This document shows, one piece after another, positions 7,520-15,867 of a stretch of 64,000 nucleotides of DNA. The translations under genes were made by a program, and so were the position numbers. This stretch comes from Sulfurimicrobium lacus (GTDB lineage Bacteria; Pseudomonadota; Gammaproteobacteria; Burkholderiales; Sulfuricellaceae). Below the pieces are notes generated by a model. The model did not search any database. It was given only the letters and a program-made list of their open reading frames with translations, and was not told where the DNA came from. The stretch's first letter is position 1. Every line of letters begins with the position of its first letter. Location of the stretch: assembly GCF_011764585.1 (NCBI RefSeq), contig NZ_AP022853.1, positions 1,223,501-1,287,500 on the forward strand, in the 5' to 3' direction.

Positions 7520-9815
7520 CCGCGTCATCCTTGTCATTGCCGTTGTTCGTTTCGATCACATCGTCCATGTCGGTGTCCACGTTGCGCGCCTGAGCCTGAT
7601 AGAGGCGGTAGTAAGCGCCTTCGCGGGCCATCAGCTCGTCGTGGTTGCCGACTTCGACCACCTGGCCGCGATCGAGCACCACCAGCCGGTCGGCTTTCCG
7701 CAGGGTGGAAAGGCGGTGCGCGATGGCGATGGTGGTGCGCCCCTGCACCAAGTTATCCAGGGCTTTCTGGATTTCCTTCTCGGTGGTCGAATCGACCGAG
7801 GAGGTGGCCTCGTCGAGGATCAGGATGCGCGGGTCGATAAGCAGGGCGCGGGCGATGGAAATGCGCTGGCGCTCGCCGCCCGAAAGCGCCTGGCCGCGTT
7901 CGCCGACCAGCGAGTCGTAGCCTTGCGGCAGGCGCAGGATGAATTCGTGGGCGTGTGCCGCGCGCGCGGCGGCGACGATTTCCGCCCGGCTGGCAGTGGG
8001 TTTGCCATAGGCGATGTTGTCGGCGATGGTGCCGAAAAACAGGAAAGGCTCCTGCAGCACCAGGCCGATGTTGCTGCGGTAATCGGACACCGGCAGCGAG
8101 CGGATATCCACGCCATCGATGCGGATCGCGCCCTCGGAGACGTCGTAGAAGCGGCAGATCAGGTTGACCAGCGTGCTCTTGCCCGAGCCGCTGTGGCCCA
8201 CCAGGCCGATCATCTCGCCGGGGGCGATGGCCAGGTCGACGCCGCGGATGACCGAGCGGTTGCCATAGCGGAAGCCGGCGTTCTGGATGTCGATCCGGCC
8301 TTTGACCTGTTCGAGACGCACCGGATTGGCCGGCTCCGGCACGCTGGAGACGTGGTCGAGGATGTCGAAGATGCGTTTCGCGCCGGCGGCGGCTTTCTGC
8401 GTCACCGAAACGATGCGGCTCATGGAGTCGAGCCGCGCATAGAAGCGGCTGATGTAGGCCAGGAAGGCGGTCAGCACGCCCACCGTGATTTCGTTGCGCG
8501 ACACCTGCCAGATGCCGAAGGCCCATACCACCAGCAGGCCGATTTCGGTCAGCAGCGAGACGGTCGGTGTGAACAGCGACCAGATCTTGTTGAGCCGGTC
8601 GTTGACGGCGAGGTTGTGCTGGTTGGCTTCGCGGAAGCGCGTCGCTTCGCGTTTCTCCTGGGCGAAGGCCTTGACCACGCGGATGCCGGGGATGGTGTCG
8701 GCCAGCACGTTGGTGACTTCGGACCAGACCCGGTCGATTTTCTCGAAACCGGTGCGCAGCTTGTCGCGCACCACGTGGATCATCCAGGCGATGAACGGCA
8801 GCGGCAGCAGCGTGACCAGCGCCAGCCAGGGGTTGATGGAGAACAGGATCGCCGCGGTGAGGATGATCATCAGCACGTCGGTGGCGAAGTCCAGCAGGTG
8901 CAGCGAAAGGAAGACGCAGATGCGGTCCGATTCGGAGCCGATGCGCGCCATCAGGTCGCCGGTGCGTTTGCCGCCGAAATATTCCAGCGAAAGCCGCAGC
9001 AGGTGCTCGTAGGTGGTGGTGCGCAGGTCGGCGCCGATGCGCTCGCTCACCAGCGCCAGGATGTAGGTGCGCGCCCAGCCCAGGCTCCATGCCAGCAGGG
9101 CGGAACCGAGCAGTCCCGCGAGCAGCAGCCCGACGATGCCGACGTCGATGGGCGTGCCGTTCTGGTAGGGAATCAGCACCTTGTCCATGAGCGGCATGGT
9201 GAGGTAGGGCGGCACCAGGGTGGCGGCGGTGGAGGCCAGCATGAGCAGGAAACCGGCCAGCAGTTGTCCGCTGTAGGGCTTGGCGAAACGCCACAGGCGG
9301 AACAGCGTCCAGGTCGAGGGCGGGGTATGGATTTCCCGCGTGCAAATGGGGCATTCTTCCTGTCCCGGTTCGAGCGGTGCCTTGCAGTTGGGGCAGAGCG
9401 CCTCGTTTTCGCGGGAGATGGGGCGGCCGGAAACGTGGCTTTCCAGTTGCTCTTCGAACTGGTCGAGCAGGCGCATGGCCGCGGTGTTGTGCGTCAGGGT
9501 GTAGCGCCAGCAGGCGAGGCGCGAGGTTTCGTCATGCAACTCCAGGCTGCCCACGCCGGCATGGTCGTGGCGCAGCAGGGCGAGTCCCTTGCGGTAGGGC
9601 CAGTCCTGCCATGTCGATTCTGCGCTGTCCTTGGCCAGCAGGCGGCGTTGGGTGATGGCTACCAGACCCTGCGTGAAATGCAGACGCCCGTCGAGATCCA
9701 TCTCCAGCCAAGCCAGGATTTCTTCTCCGTCGGCCAGCTGCGCTGCTGCTTCGGCGCGCCAGGCATCGGGCAGGGAACTGCCTGTTGGGTTGGGAAGGAG
9801 CGGTTGGGTTTTCAC
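7512..9815 (-). CDS. Cyanophycin-associated ABC half-exporter with N-terminal zinc knuckle
   Basis: This is a 767-residue protein with a GTG start. Residues 25-130 form a soluble domain with a PH-like pattern (LHFTQGLVAITQRRLLA). Cys141/144 and Cys155/158 (CPNC, CPIC) make a zinc ribbon. About 170-460 is a type-I exporter membrane domain of about six helices, and 500-750 the nucleotide-binding domain with Walker A GHSGSGKS (540-547), signature LSGGERQ (644-650), Walker B ILILDE (664-669) and the H-loop AHRLST. It should work as a homodimer. It overlaps the DUF1854 gene and diverges from the cphA pair. The substrate is unknown. Confidence 0.88.
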   Translation of the reverse strand: MKTQPLLPNPTGSSLPDAWRAEAAAQLADGEEILAWLEMDLDGRLHFTQGLVAITQRRLLAKDSAESTWQDWPYRKGLALLRHDHAGVGSLELHDETSRLACWRYTLTHNTAAMRLLDQFEEQLESHVSGRPISRENEALCPNCKAPLEPGQEECPICTREIHTPPSTWTLFRLWRFAKPYSGQLLAGFLLMLASTAATLVPPYLTMPLMDKVLIPYQNGTPIDVGIVGLLLAGLLGSALLAWSLGWARTYILALVSERIGADLRTTTYEHLLRLSLEYFGGKRTGDLMARIGSESDRICVFLSLHLLDFATDVLMIILTAAILFSINPWLALVTLLPLPFIAWMIHVVRDKLRTGFEKIDRVWSEVTNVLADTIPGIRVVKAFAQEKREATRFREANQHNLAVNDRLNKIWSLFTPTVSLLTEIGLLVVWAFGIWQVSRNEITVGVLTAFLAYISRFYARLDSMSRIVSVTQKAAAGAKRIFDILDHVSSVPEPANPVRLEQVKGRIDIQNAGFRYGNRSVIRGVDLAIAPGEMIGLVGHSGSGKSTLVNLICRFYDVSEGAIRIDGVDIRSLPVSDYRSNIGLVLQEPFLFFGTIADNIAYGKPTASRAEIVAAARAAHAHEFILRLPQGYDSLVGERGQALSGGERQRISIARALLIDPRILILDEATSSVDSTTEKEIQKALDNLVQGRTTIAIAHRLSTLRKADRLVVLDRGQVVEVGNHDELMAREGAYYRLYQAQARNVDTDMDDVIETNNGNDKDDADA

Positions 9816-9978
9816 GGATCTATACCTTGATTCTTCGCTGAATATGCAGAGGCGCAGTTTACTTGCCTTGGAAGCGGGCGTACAGCATCGGCCAATTGTG
9901 ACGATATTTTTACCGCTGGAAGTAAACCGATAGCTGCTACTAGCGTTAAAATGGCTCTAAAGTCGTTTTGTGTTTTAA

Positions 9979-10006
9979 TTGCCTGCGACATCCTCAATCT
10001 TAAAAT
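9979..10006 (+). promoter_or_regulatory. Candidate sigma-70 promoter for the cphA pair
   Basis: TTGCCT (9979-9984), a 16-bp spacer and TAAAAT (10001-10006) fit a moderate sigma-70 promoter. It lies just before the shortened cphA-like gene in the 210-bp divergent region shared with the ABC transporter. The region is AT-richer than its neighbours. No operator was recognised. If this promoter is used, the leader before the ATG at 10026 would be only about 14 nt. Confidence 0.35.
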
Positions 10007-10025
10007 AATTATGGAAAAGAATGGC

Positions 10026-12206
10026 ATGAAGTTCCTCAGGATCATGTCTCTGCGCGGGCCGAACATCTGGACGTATCGCCCGGTTCTGGAAGTGTGGGTC
10101 GATATCGGCGCCTTGGAAGATTCCCCTTCCAACACCATTCCCGGTTTTTACGAACGTCTGTCGTCATGGCTGCCGGCGCTGAGCGAGCACCGTTGCGGCG
10201 TAGGTGAAAAAGGCGGGTTCCTGCTGCGTTTGCGCGAGGGGACCTGGGCCGGCCACATCCTCGAACATGTCACCATCGAGTTGCAGAATCAGGCCGGCAT
10301 GCAGACCGGTTTCGGCAAGGCGCGCGAGACTTCCACGCGCGGCGTGTACAAGGTCGTGGTGCGGGCACGGCACGAAGAAGTCAGCCGTGCCTGCCTGCAC
10401 GCCGCACGCGACCTGGTGATGGCGGCGATCGAGGATCGCCCTTTCGACGTGCCCGCCACCATCGCGCATCTGCGCGACCTGGCCGATGATTGCCTGCTGG
10501 GGCCGAGCACGGCGTGCATCGTCGATGCGGCCACGGAACGTAAAATCCCGTCGATCCGTCTCACCGAAGGCAACCTGGTGCAGCTGGGCTATGGCGCCCG
10601 CCAGCGCCGCATCTGGACGGCGGAGACCGATCAGACCAGCGCCATTGCCGAGGGCATCGCGAGCGACAAGGATCTGACCAAGAGTCTGCTGCAGTCCTGC
10701 GGCGTGCCGGTGCCCGAGGGGCGCGTGGCTGACAGCCCGGCGGATGCCTGGGAAGCCGCTGAAGACATTGGCGTTCCGGTAGTCGTCAAGCCGAGCGACG
10801 GCAACCACGGGCGCGGCGTGTCGACCGAGCTGATGACGCGCGAGGAGGTCGAGGCCGCCTACGTGCTGGCCGACGCCGAGGGTAGCGAAGTGATCGTCGA
10901 GCGTTTCATCCATGGCAACGAGCACCGTCTGCTGGTCGTGGCCGGGCGGGTGGCAGCTGCAGCGCGCGGCGAGTCGGCGACCGTGCTGGGCGACGGGCGC
11001 TCGACCATCGTCGAGCTGATCGACAGCCAGATCAACACCGACCCGCGGCGCGGCACCACCGAGGACTACCCGCTCAACGTGGTGCGCGTCGAAGACGATG
11101 CCGCGGTCCGGCTGGAAATTACGCGCCAAGGCTATACGCCCGACTCGGTTCCGCCGCAGGGCAAGGATGTGCTGATCCAGCGCAACGGCAACGTCGCCTT
11201 CGACGTCACCGACCTGGTCCATCCCAGCGTCGCCGCAACCGTCTCGCTTGCCGCCCGGATCATCGGGCTGGATATCGCGGGAGTCGACCTGGTCGCCGAA
11301 GATATTACGCGCCCGCTGGCAGAGCAGGGCGGCGCGATCGTCGAGATCAATGCCGGACCTGGCCTGCTCATGCATCTCAAGCCTGCTTCCGGAGAGCCGC
11401 GTCCGATCGGCCGCGCGATCGTCGACAGCCTTTTCGCTGCGGATGAGAACGGTCGTTTCCCCATCGTCGGCGTCACTGGCACACATGGAAAAACCATGGT
11501 CGCGCGGCTTGTGGCGCGGCTGCTCAACTTGAGCGGACGACATGTCGGGCTCGCCAGCAGCGACGGGCTTTATCTCGACCAACGCCTGGTCGAGCAAGGC
11601 GATCGCGCCACCTGGGGCGCGGCGCACAAGATACTCATTAACCGCGCGGTCGATGCCGCGGTTTTCGAGAGCGGCAGCCGCACCATCCTGAGCGAGGGGC
11701 TTGCCTACGACCGCTGTCAGGTGGCGGTGGTCACCAACCTCGACCCGGCCGCCCAGTTGCGCGAGTTCTACATCGAAACCGCCGAGCAGATGTTCAACGT
11801 GCTGCGCACGCTGGTCGACGTGGTGCTCCCCGACGGAGCCGCAGTGCTCAACGCCGACGATCCCATGGTGGCGAAAATGGCGCCTTTATGCGATGGCGAC
11901 GTGATTTTCTTCGGTTCGGATGCGCAAGTTCCCGCTATCGTCGAACACCGCGCATCGGGCAAACGTGCGGTATTCGTGCGCGATGGGCGCATGGTGCTGG
12001 CCACGGGTCGGGACGAATTTGCGCTGGCCGAGCTGGCGGCCATTCCCCTCGCGAGTGCCGGGCAGGATGTCGGGAATATTCTGGCTGCGGTCGGGGCGGC
12101 ATGGGCGTTGGGCATATCCCATGATCTGATTCGTGCCGGCATCCAGACTTACGGGCTGGACCAGGCTGGCGCCGCAGGCAAGGAAATCATTAGCACGGCC
12201 GCGTAG
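10026..12206 (+). CDS. Shortened cyanophycin synthetase paralogue (CphA'-like)
   Basis: A 726-residue product is taken from the ATG at 10026, which follows GGAAAAGAA and gives the family start MKFLRIMSLRGPN; ATG at 10011 is an alternative. The N-terminal domain and ATP-grasp domain (VVVKPSDGNHGRGVS, VEINAGPGLLMHL) look intact. In the Mur-ligase half the P-loop is GTHGKTM (485-491) instead of GTNGKTT, the ARGG and DHLG motifs of CphA are replaced, and the C-terminal lobe (about 130 residues) is absent. CphA' paralogues occur beside cphA in other betaproteobacteria, for example Cupriavidus. It may be a partner or partly inactive subunit. Confidence 0.85.
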   Translation: MKFLRIMSLRGPNIWTYRPVLEVWVDIGALEDSPSNTIPGFYERLSSWLPALSEHRCGVGEKGGFLLRLREGTWAGHILEHVTIELQNQAGMQTGFGKARETSTRGVYKVVVRARHEEVSRACLHAARDLVMAAIEDRPFDVPATIAHLRDLADDCLLGPSTACIVDAATERKIPSIRLTEGNLVQLGYGARQRRIWTAETDQTSAIAEGIASDKDLTKSLLQSCGVPVPEGRVADSPADAWEAAEDIGVPVVVKPSDGNHGRGVSTELMTREEVEAAYVLADAEGSEVIVERFIHGNEHRLLVVAGRVAAAARGESATVLGDGRSTIVELIDSQINTDPRRGTTEDYPLNVVRVEDDAAVRLEITRQGYTPDSVPPQGKDVLIQRNGNVAFDVTDLVHPSVAATVSLAARIIGLDIAGVDLVAEDITRPLAEQGGAIVEINAGPGLLMHLKPASGEPRPIGRAIVDSLFAADENGRFPIVGVTGTHGKTMVARLVARLLNLSGRHVGLASSDGLYLDQRLVEQGDRATWGAAHKILINRAVDAAVFESGSRTILSEGLAYDRCQVAVVTNLDPAAQLREFYIETAEQMFNVLRTLVDVVLPDGAAVLNADDPMVAKMAPLCDGDVIFFGSDAQVPAIVEHRASGKRAVFVRDGRMVLATGRDEFALAELAAIPLASAGQDVGNILAAVGAAWALGISHDLIRAGIQTYGLDQAGAAGKEIISTAA

Positions 12207-12234
12207 ACGGCCGGGTTATAACGGGGAACAATTC

Positions 12235-14805
12235 ATGCAAGTATCACGTATCCGGGCGCTGCGCGGCCCCAATCTGTGGAGTCGGCGCACCGCCATCGAG
12301 GCGATTGTGTCCTGCACCGAGGAAGAATGCTCGATCGGCGGCATACCCGGCTTCGAATCCAGGCTACGCGCGCGCTTCCCGGAGATCGGCGCACTGCAGA
12401 CAGCAGGACACGAGGAAGCGGTCTCCATGGCGCATGCGCTCGAGCTCGCGGCGCTCGGTCTTCAGGCGCATGCGGGATGCCCGGTGACATTCAGCCGTAC
12501 GGCAAGGACGCTCGAAAAGGGCGTGTATCAGGCCGTCGTCGAATACAGTGAAGAAGAAGTCGGCCGGCTCGCGCTCGAACTCGCCGAAGCGCTTTGCAAT
12601 GCTGCAGCGGAGGATAAGCCGTTCGATCTGGTCGACGCGCTGGCGCGTTTGCGCGAGCTCGACGAGGATGTGCGCCTGGGTCCCAGCACGGGCGCTATCG
12701 TCCAGGCCGCGGTGGCGCGCGCGATACCCTGTCGGCGCCTGACCAAGGGCAGCCTGGTGCAGTTCGGCTGGGGTAGCCGGCAGCGCCGCATCCAGGCCGC
12801 CGAGACGGCGCGCACCAGTGCGATTGCCGAGGCGATCGCCCAGGATAAAGAGTTGACGAAAAAGTTGCTCGATGCGGCAGGCGTGCCGGTGCCGCGCGGT
12901 CGGCCGGTGGCGGATGTCGACGACGCCTGGGCTGCTGCTCAGGAAATCGGCGGCGCGGTGGTGGTGAAGCCCCGGGCCGGCAACCAGGGGAAGGGAGTCG
13001 CCGTGAACATCGCGACCCGCGACCAGGTCATGGCCGCTTATGCGGCTTCCGCCGAGTACAGTTCGTCGGTCATCGTCGAGCAATATGTTCCGGGCAACGA
13101 TTTTCGCCTGCTGGTGGTGGGGGGGCAGGTCATCGCAGCAGCGCGCCGCGATCCGCCCCAGGTCATCGGCGACGGCGTTCATACCATCCGCGAGCTGGTC
13201 GAGCAGGTAAACAGAGACCCACACCGCAGCGAGGGACATGCAACCTCCCTGACCAAGATACGCTTCGACGACATCGCACTCGCGACCCTTGCCAAGCAGT
13301 CCTATAAGGCCGACTCGGTGCCCGCCGCCGGTGAACTGGTGATCCTGCGCAACAATGCGAACCTGAGCACCGGCGGTTCGGCGACCGATGTCACCGACGA
13401 CGTGCACCCGGAGATGGCGGCGAGTGCGGTGGCCGCCGCGCGCATGATCGGGCTCGATATCTGCGGCGTCGACATGGTGTGCGACTGCGTGCACCAGTCG
13501 CTCGAAGAGCAGGGCGGGGTGGTCGTAGAAGTCAACGCCGCGCCCGGCTTGCGCATGCATCTGGCCCCTTCGTTCGGCAAGGCGCGCGCGGTGGGTGAGG
13601 CGATCGTTTCCTCGATGTTCGCCCCAAGCGACGACGGCCGCATTCCTGTGGTGGCTGTGGCCGGAACCAACGGCAAAACCACGACCGTCCGGCTGATTGC
13701 CCACCTGCTCGGCCAGAGCGGCCTGCGCGTCGGGATGACCAATTCCGACGGGGTTTACATCGAAGGCGGTCGCATCGATACCGGCGACTGCAGTGGACCC
13801 AAGAGCGCTCGCACCGTGCTGCTTCATCCCGACGTCGATGCGGCCGTGCTGGAAACCGCGCGTGGCGGCGTGCTGCGCGAGGGGCTCGCGTTCGATCGCT
13901 GCGATGTGGCAGTGGTCACGAATATCGGCACGGGAGACCACCTGGGTCTCAGCTACATCAGCACGGTCGAAGATCTCGCCGTGGTGAAGCGCGTCATCGT
14001 CGAGAACGTCGCTCCCGGCGGTGTTGCCGTGCTCAATGCGGCCGACCCGATGGCCGCTGGCATGGCCAGTGCCTGCCCGGGCTCGGTGACGTTCTTTGCG
14101 CTCGACCGCCAGCACCCGGTCATAGCCACGCACCGCGCCCGCGGACAGCGCGTGGCTTATGCCGAGGGCGATGCGATCGTGCTGGCGGAAGGCGATTTCG
14201 AACAGCGCCTCCCCTTGTCTGGCATTCCCCTTACACGCAACGGCACCATCGCGTTCCAGGTCGAGAATGCCATGGCTGCCATCGCTGCCGTCTGGGCTCT
14301 GGGCCTTGACTGGGATGTTGTCCGCGCCGGGCTCGCGACCTTCGTCAACGATGCGCAGACCGCGCCGGGTCGCTTCAACGTTTTTGCGTATCGCGGTGCC
14401 ACCCTGATCGCTGATTATGGACATAACCCGGATGCCATTCTTGCGCTGGTACGCGCCATCGACCAGATGCCGGCGAAGCGCCGGATCGTCGTGATCAGCG
14501 GCGCTGGCGATCGTCGTGACATCGATATCCGTCATCAGACGCAGATACTGGGCAATGCTTTCGATGAGGTCATCTTGTACCAGGATCAATGCCAGCGCGG
14601 TCGTGCCGACGGCGAGGTGTTGGCGCTGCTGCAGGAGGGCTTGGCACAGGCGTCGCGCACCAAGGTGATCGAGGAGATCCGTGGCGAGTTCCTGGCTACC
14701 GATACGGCGCTTGCTCATCTCGAAGCAGGGGATCTGTGCTTGATTCTTGTCGACCAGGTTGACGAAGCGCTGGCCCACATCGCGAAGCGGATCGCCGAGG
14801 GCTGA
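12235..14805 (+). CDS. cphA: Cyanophycin synthetase CphA
   Basis: CphA (856 residues) polymerises Asp and Arg into cyanophycin, using ATP at two sites. The start MQVSRIRALRGPNLWS follows a GGGGAA ribosome site, 28 bp after the shorter paralogue. Order: N-terminal domain (1-160), ATP-grasp domain with VVVKPRAGNQGKGV and VEVNAAPGLRMHL, and a Mur-ligase-like domain with P-loop GTNGKTTT (477-484), LETARGGVLREGLAFDRC, TNIGTGDHLG and a full C-terminal lobe (GRFNVF, DYGHNPDAI). All key motifs are intact, so it should be active. A terminator follows at 14854. Confidence 0.95.
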   Translation: MQVSRIRALRGPNLWSRRTAIEAIVSCTEEECSIGGIPGFESRLRARFPEIGALQTAGHEEAVSMAHALELAALGLQAHAGCPVTFSRTARTLEKGVYQAVVEYSEEEVGRLALELAEALCNAAAEDKPFDLVDALARLRELDEDVRLGPSTGAIVQAAVARAIPCRRLTKGSLVQFGWGSRQRRIQAAETARTSAIAEAIAQDKELTKKLLDAAGVPVPRGRPVADVDDAWAAAQEIGGAVVVKPRAGNQGKGVAVNIATRDQVMAAYAASAEYSSSVIVEQYVPGNDFRLLVVGGQVIAAARRDPPQVIGDGVHTIRELVEQVNRDPHRSEGHATSLTKIRFDDIALATLAKQSYKADSVPAAGELVILRNNANLSTGGSATDVTDDVHPEMAASAVAAARMIGLDICGVDMVCDCVHQSLEEQGGVVVEVNAAPGLRMHLAPSFGKARAVGEAIVSSMFAPSDDGRIPVVAVAGTNGKTTTVRLIAHLLGQSGLRVGMTNSDGVYIEGGRIDTGDCSGPKSARTVLLHPDVDAAVLETARGGVLREGLAFDRCDVAVVTNIGTGDHLGLSYISTVEDLAVVKRVIVENVAPGGVAVLNAADPMAAGMASACPGSVTFFALDRQHPVIATHRARGQRVAYAEGDAIVLAEGDFEQRLPLSGIPLTRNGTIAFQVENAMAAIAAVWALGLDWDVVRAGLATFVNDAQTAPGRFNVFAYRGATLIADYGHNPDAILALVRAIDQMPAKRRIVVISGAGDRRDIDIRHQTQILGNAFDEVILYQDQCQRGRADGEVLALLQEGLAQASRTKVIEEIRGEFLATDTALAHLEAGDLCLILVDQVDEALAHIAKRIAEG

Positions 14806-14853
14806 TTGATATTCTGAAGGTGGCGCTATCTTGAACTAGCGCGAAATGGAAAT

Positions 14854-14885
14854 AAAAAAGGCGGGATAGCATCCCGCCTTTTTTA
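14854..14885. terminator. Bidirectional intrinsic terminator
   Basis: A-run, then GGCGGGAT-AGC-ATCCCGCC, then a T-run (14854-14885). It serves cphA on the plus strand and the small Ala/Lys-rich gene on the minus strand, which converge here. A second small inverted repeat, GCGCTA/TAGCGC, lies just before it at 14823-14842. Confidence 0.9.
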
Positions 14886-14898
14886 CGCTAGTGCCTGA

Positions 14899-15126
14899 TT
14901 ACTTGGCAGCAGGTGCTTCAGCGGCAGGAGCAGCAGCTTCTGCTTTTTTGGCAGCCTTTTTGGCTTTCTTGTGCTTCTTGACGGCTTTCTTGGCAGGAGC
15001 AGCAGCTTCAGCCTTAGGTGCTTCAGCAGCAGGAGCGGCTGCAGGAGCAGCAGCGTCAGCAGCAACAGCGGAGAAGGTAACAGCAGCGAAAGCGGCGGCG
15101 ATCAGGGCGGACAAAAGTTTGCTCAT
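14899..15126 (-). CDS. Small exported Ala/Lys-rich protein
   Basis: This 75-residue protein starts at 15126 with a clear signal peptide (MSKLLSALIAAAFAAVTFSA, cleaved near AVAA-DAAA). The mature part is only Ala, Pro, Glu and Lys: an acidic Ala/Pro segment, a basic core (KKAVKKHKKAKKAAKK) and another Ala/Pro/Glu tail. It is low complexity with no catalytic features. It resembles histone-H1-tail-like or acid-shock-type periplasmic proteins in composition only. The gene is monocistronic with its own terminator. Confidence 0.75.
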   Translation of the reverse strand: MSKLLSALIAAAFAAVTFSAVAADAAAPAAAPAAEAPKAEAAAPAKKAVKKHKKAKKAAKKAEAAAPAAEAPAAK

Positions 15127-15226
15127 GGTTTTTCCTTGTTGATTAAAGTTAAATTTGCGCAGCACTTTTGATTGGTGCTGAATCCTTAACGCGATCGATT
15201 TGGCGTCGGTTGACAGGTTCGCTTTA

Positions 15227-15769
15227 TTATTTTGCCGTTGTCATCTCTCGCCACGTGCCCGGTGCCAGTCCTTCAACGCTCCACTCGCCGATGCGAGAGC
15301 GGATCAGGCGCAGGGTGGGGAAGCCGACCTTGGCCGTCATGCGCCGTACCTGACGATTTTTGCCCTCACGGATAATCAGCTCGATCCAGCTGGTGGGGAT
15401 TTCCTTGCGGAAGCGGACTGGCGGATTGCGCGGCCACAGGCCGGGCGGTTCGGGGATTATTTTTGCTTTGGCGGGCTGGCTGACAAAGTCGCCCAGATTC
15501 ACGCCGCGGCGCAGCTGCGCCAGCGCTTCCGGCGTGGGGTTGCCCTCTACCTGCACCCAGTAAGTCTTGGCCTGCTTGTGGCGGGGGTGGCTGATTTTGT
15601 GTTGCAGGGCGCCATCATCAGTTAAAATCAGCAGTCCCTCGCTGTCGGTGTCCAGCCTGCCGGCGGGGTAGACGCCGGGGATTTGCACGTAGTCCTTGAG
15701 CGTGGGGTGCATGCCATCGCTGCTGAACTGGCAGATCACGCCGTAGGGTTTGTTGAACAGGATGAGCAT
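15227..15769 (-). CDS. rluE: 23S rRNA pseudouridine synthase RluE
   Basis: The 180-residue protein of the RsuA/RluB/E/F family lacks the N-terminal S4 domain, as RluE does. The catalytic aspartate is in AGRLDTDSEGLLILT, and the other family blocks are FNKPYGVICQF at the N-terminus and IREGKNRQVRRMTAKVGFP near residue 140. E. coli RluE converts U2457 of 23S rRNA, in the peptidyl-transferase region. It is transcribed divergently from icd. Confidence 0.92.
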   Translation of the reverse strand: MLILFNKPYGVICQFSSDGMHPTLKDYVQIPGVYPAGRLDTDSEGLLILTDDGALQHKISHPRHKQAKTYWVQVEGNPTPEALAQLRRGVNLGDFVSQPAKAKIIPEPPGLWPRNPPVRFRKEIPTSWIELIIREGKNRQVRRMTAKVGFPTLRLIRSRIGEWSVEGLAPGTWREMTTAK

Positions 15770-15867
15770 GTTTTCAAGAATGGGCAGGATTGACGAGATT
15801 ATAGGGGCGTTTCCTTTTCCCCGTTCATCGAGTTAATCCTGTCTGTTTTTTCGATTAGGAGCAATAC

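Noticed and set aside
7470..9830. A 786-codon open frame on the plus strand opposite the ABC exporter gene
   Set aside because: Composition is typical of an antisense shadow in GC-rich DNA (His, Gln, Gly, Ala, Asp-rich, no domain), while the minus strand encodes a complete ABC transporter with all motifs.
12364..14778. A long minus-strand frame opposite cphA
   Set aside because: Antisense shadow; the plus-strand protein has every CphA motif.
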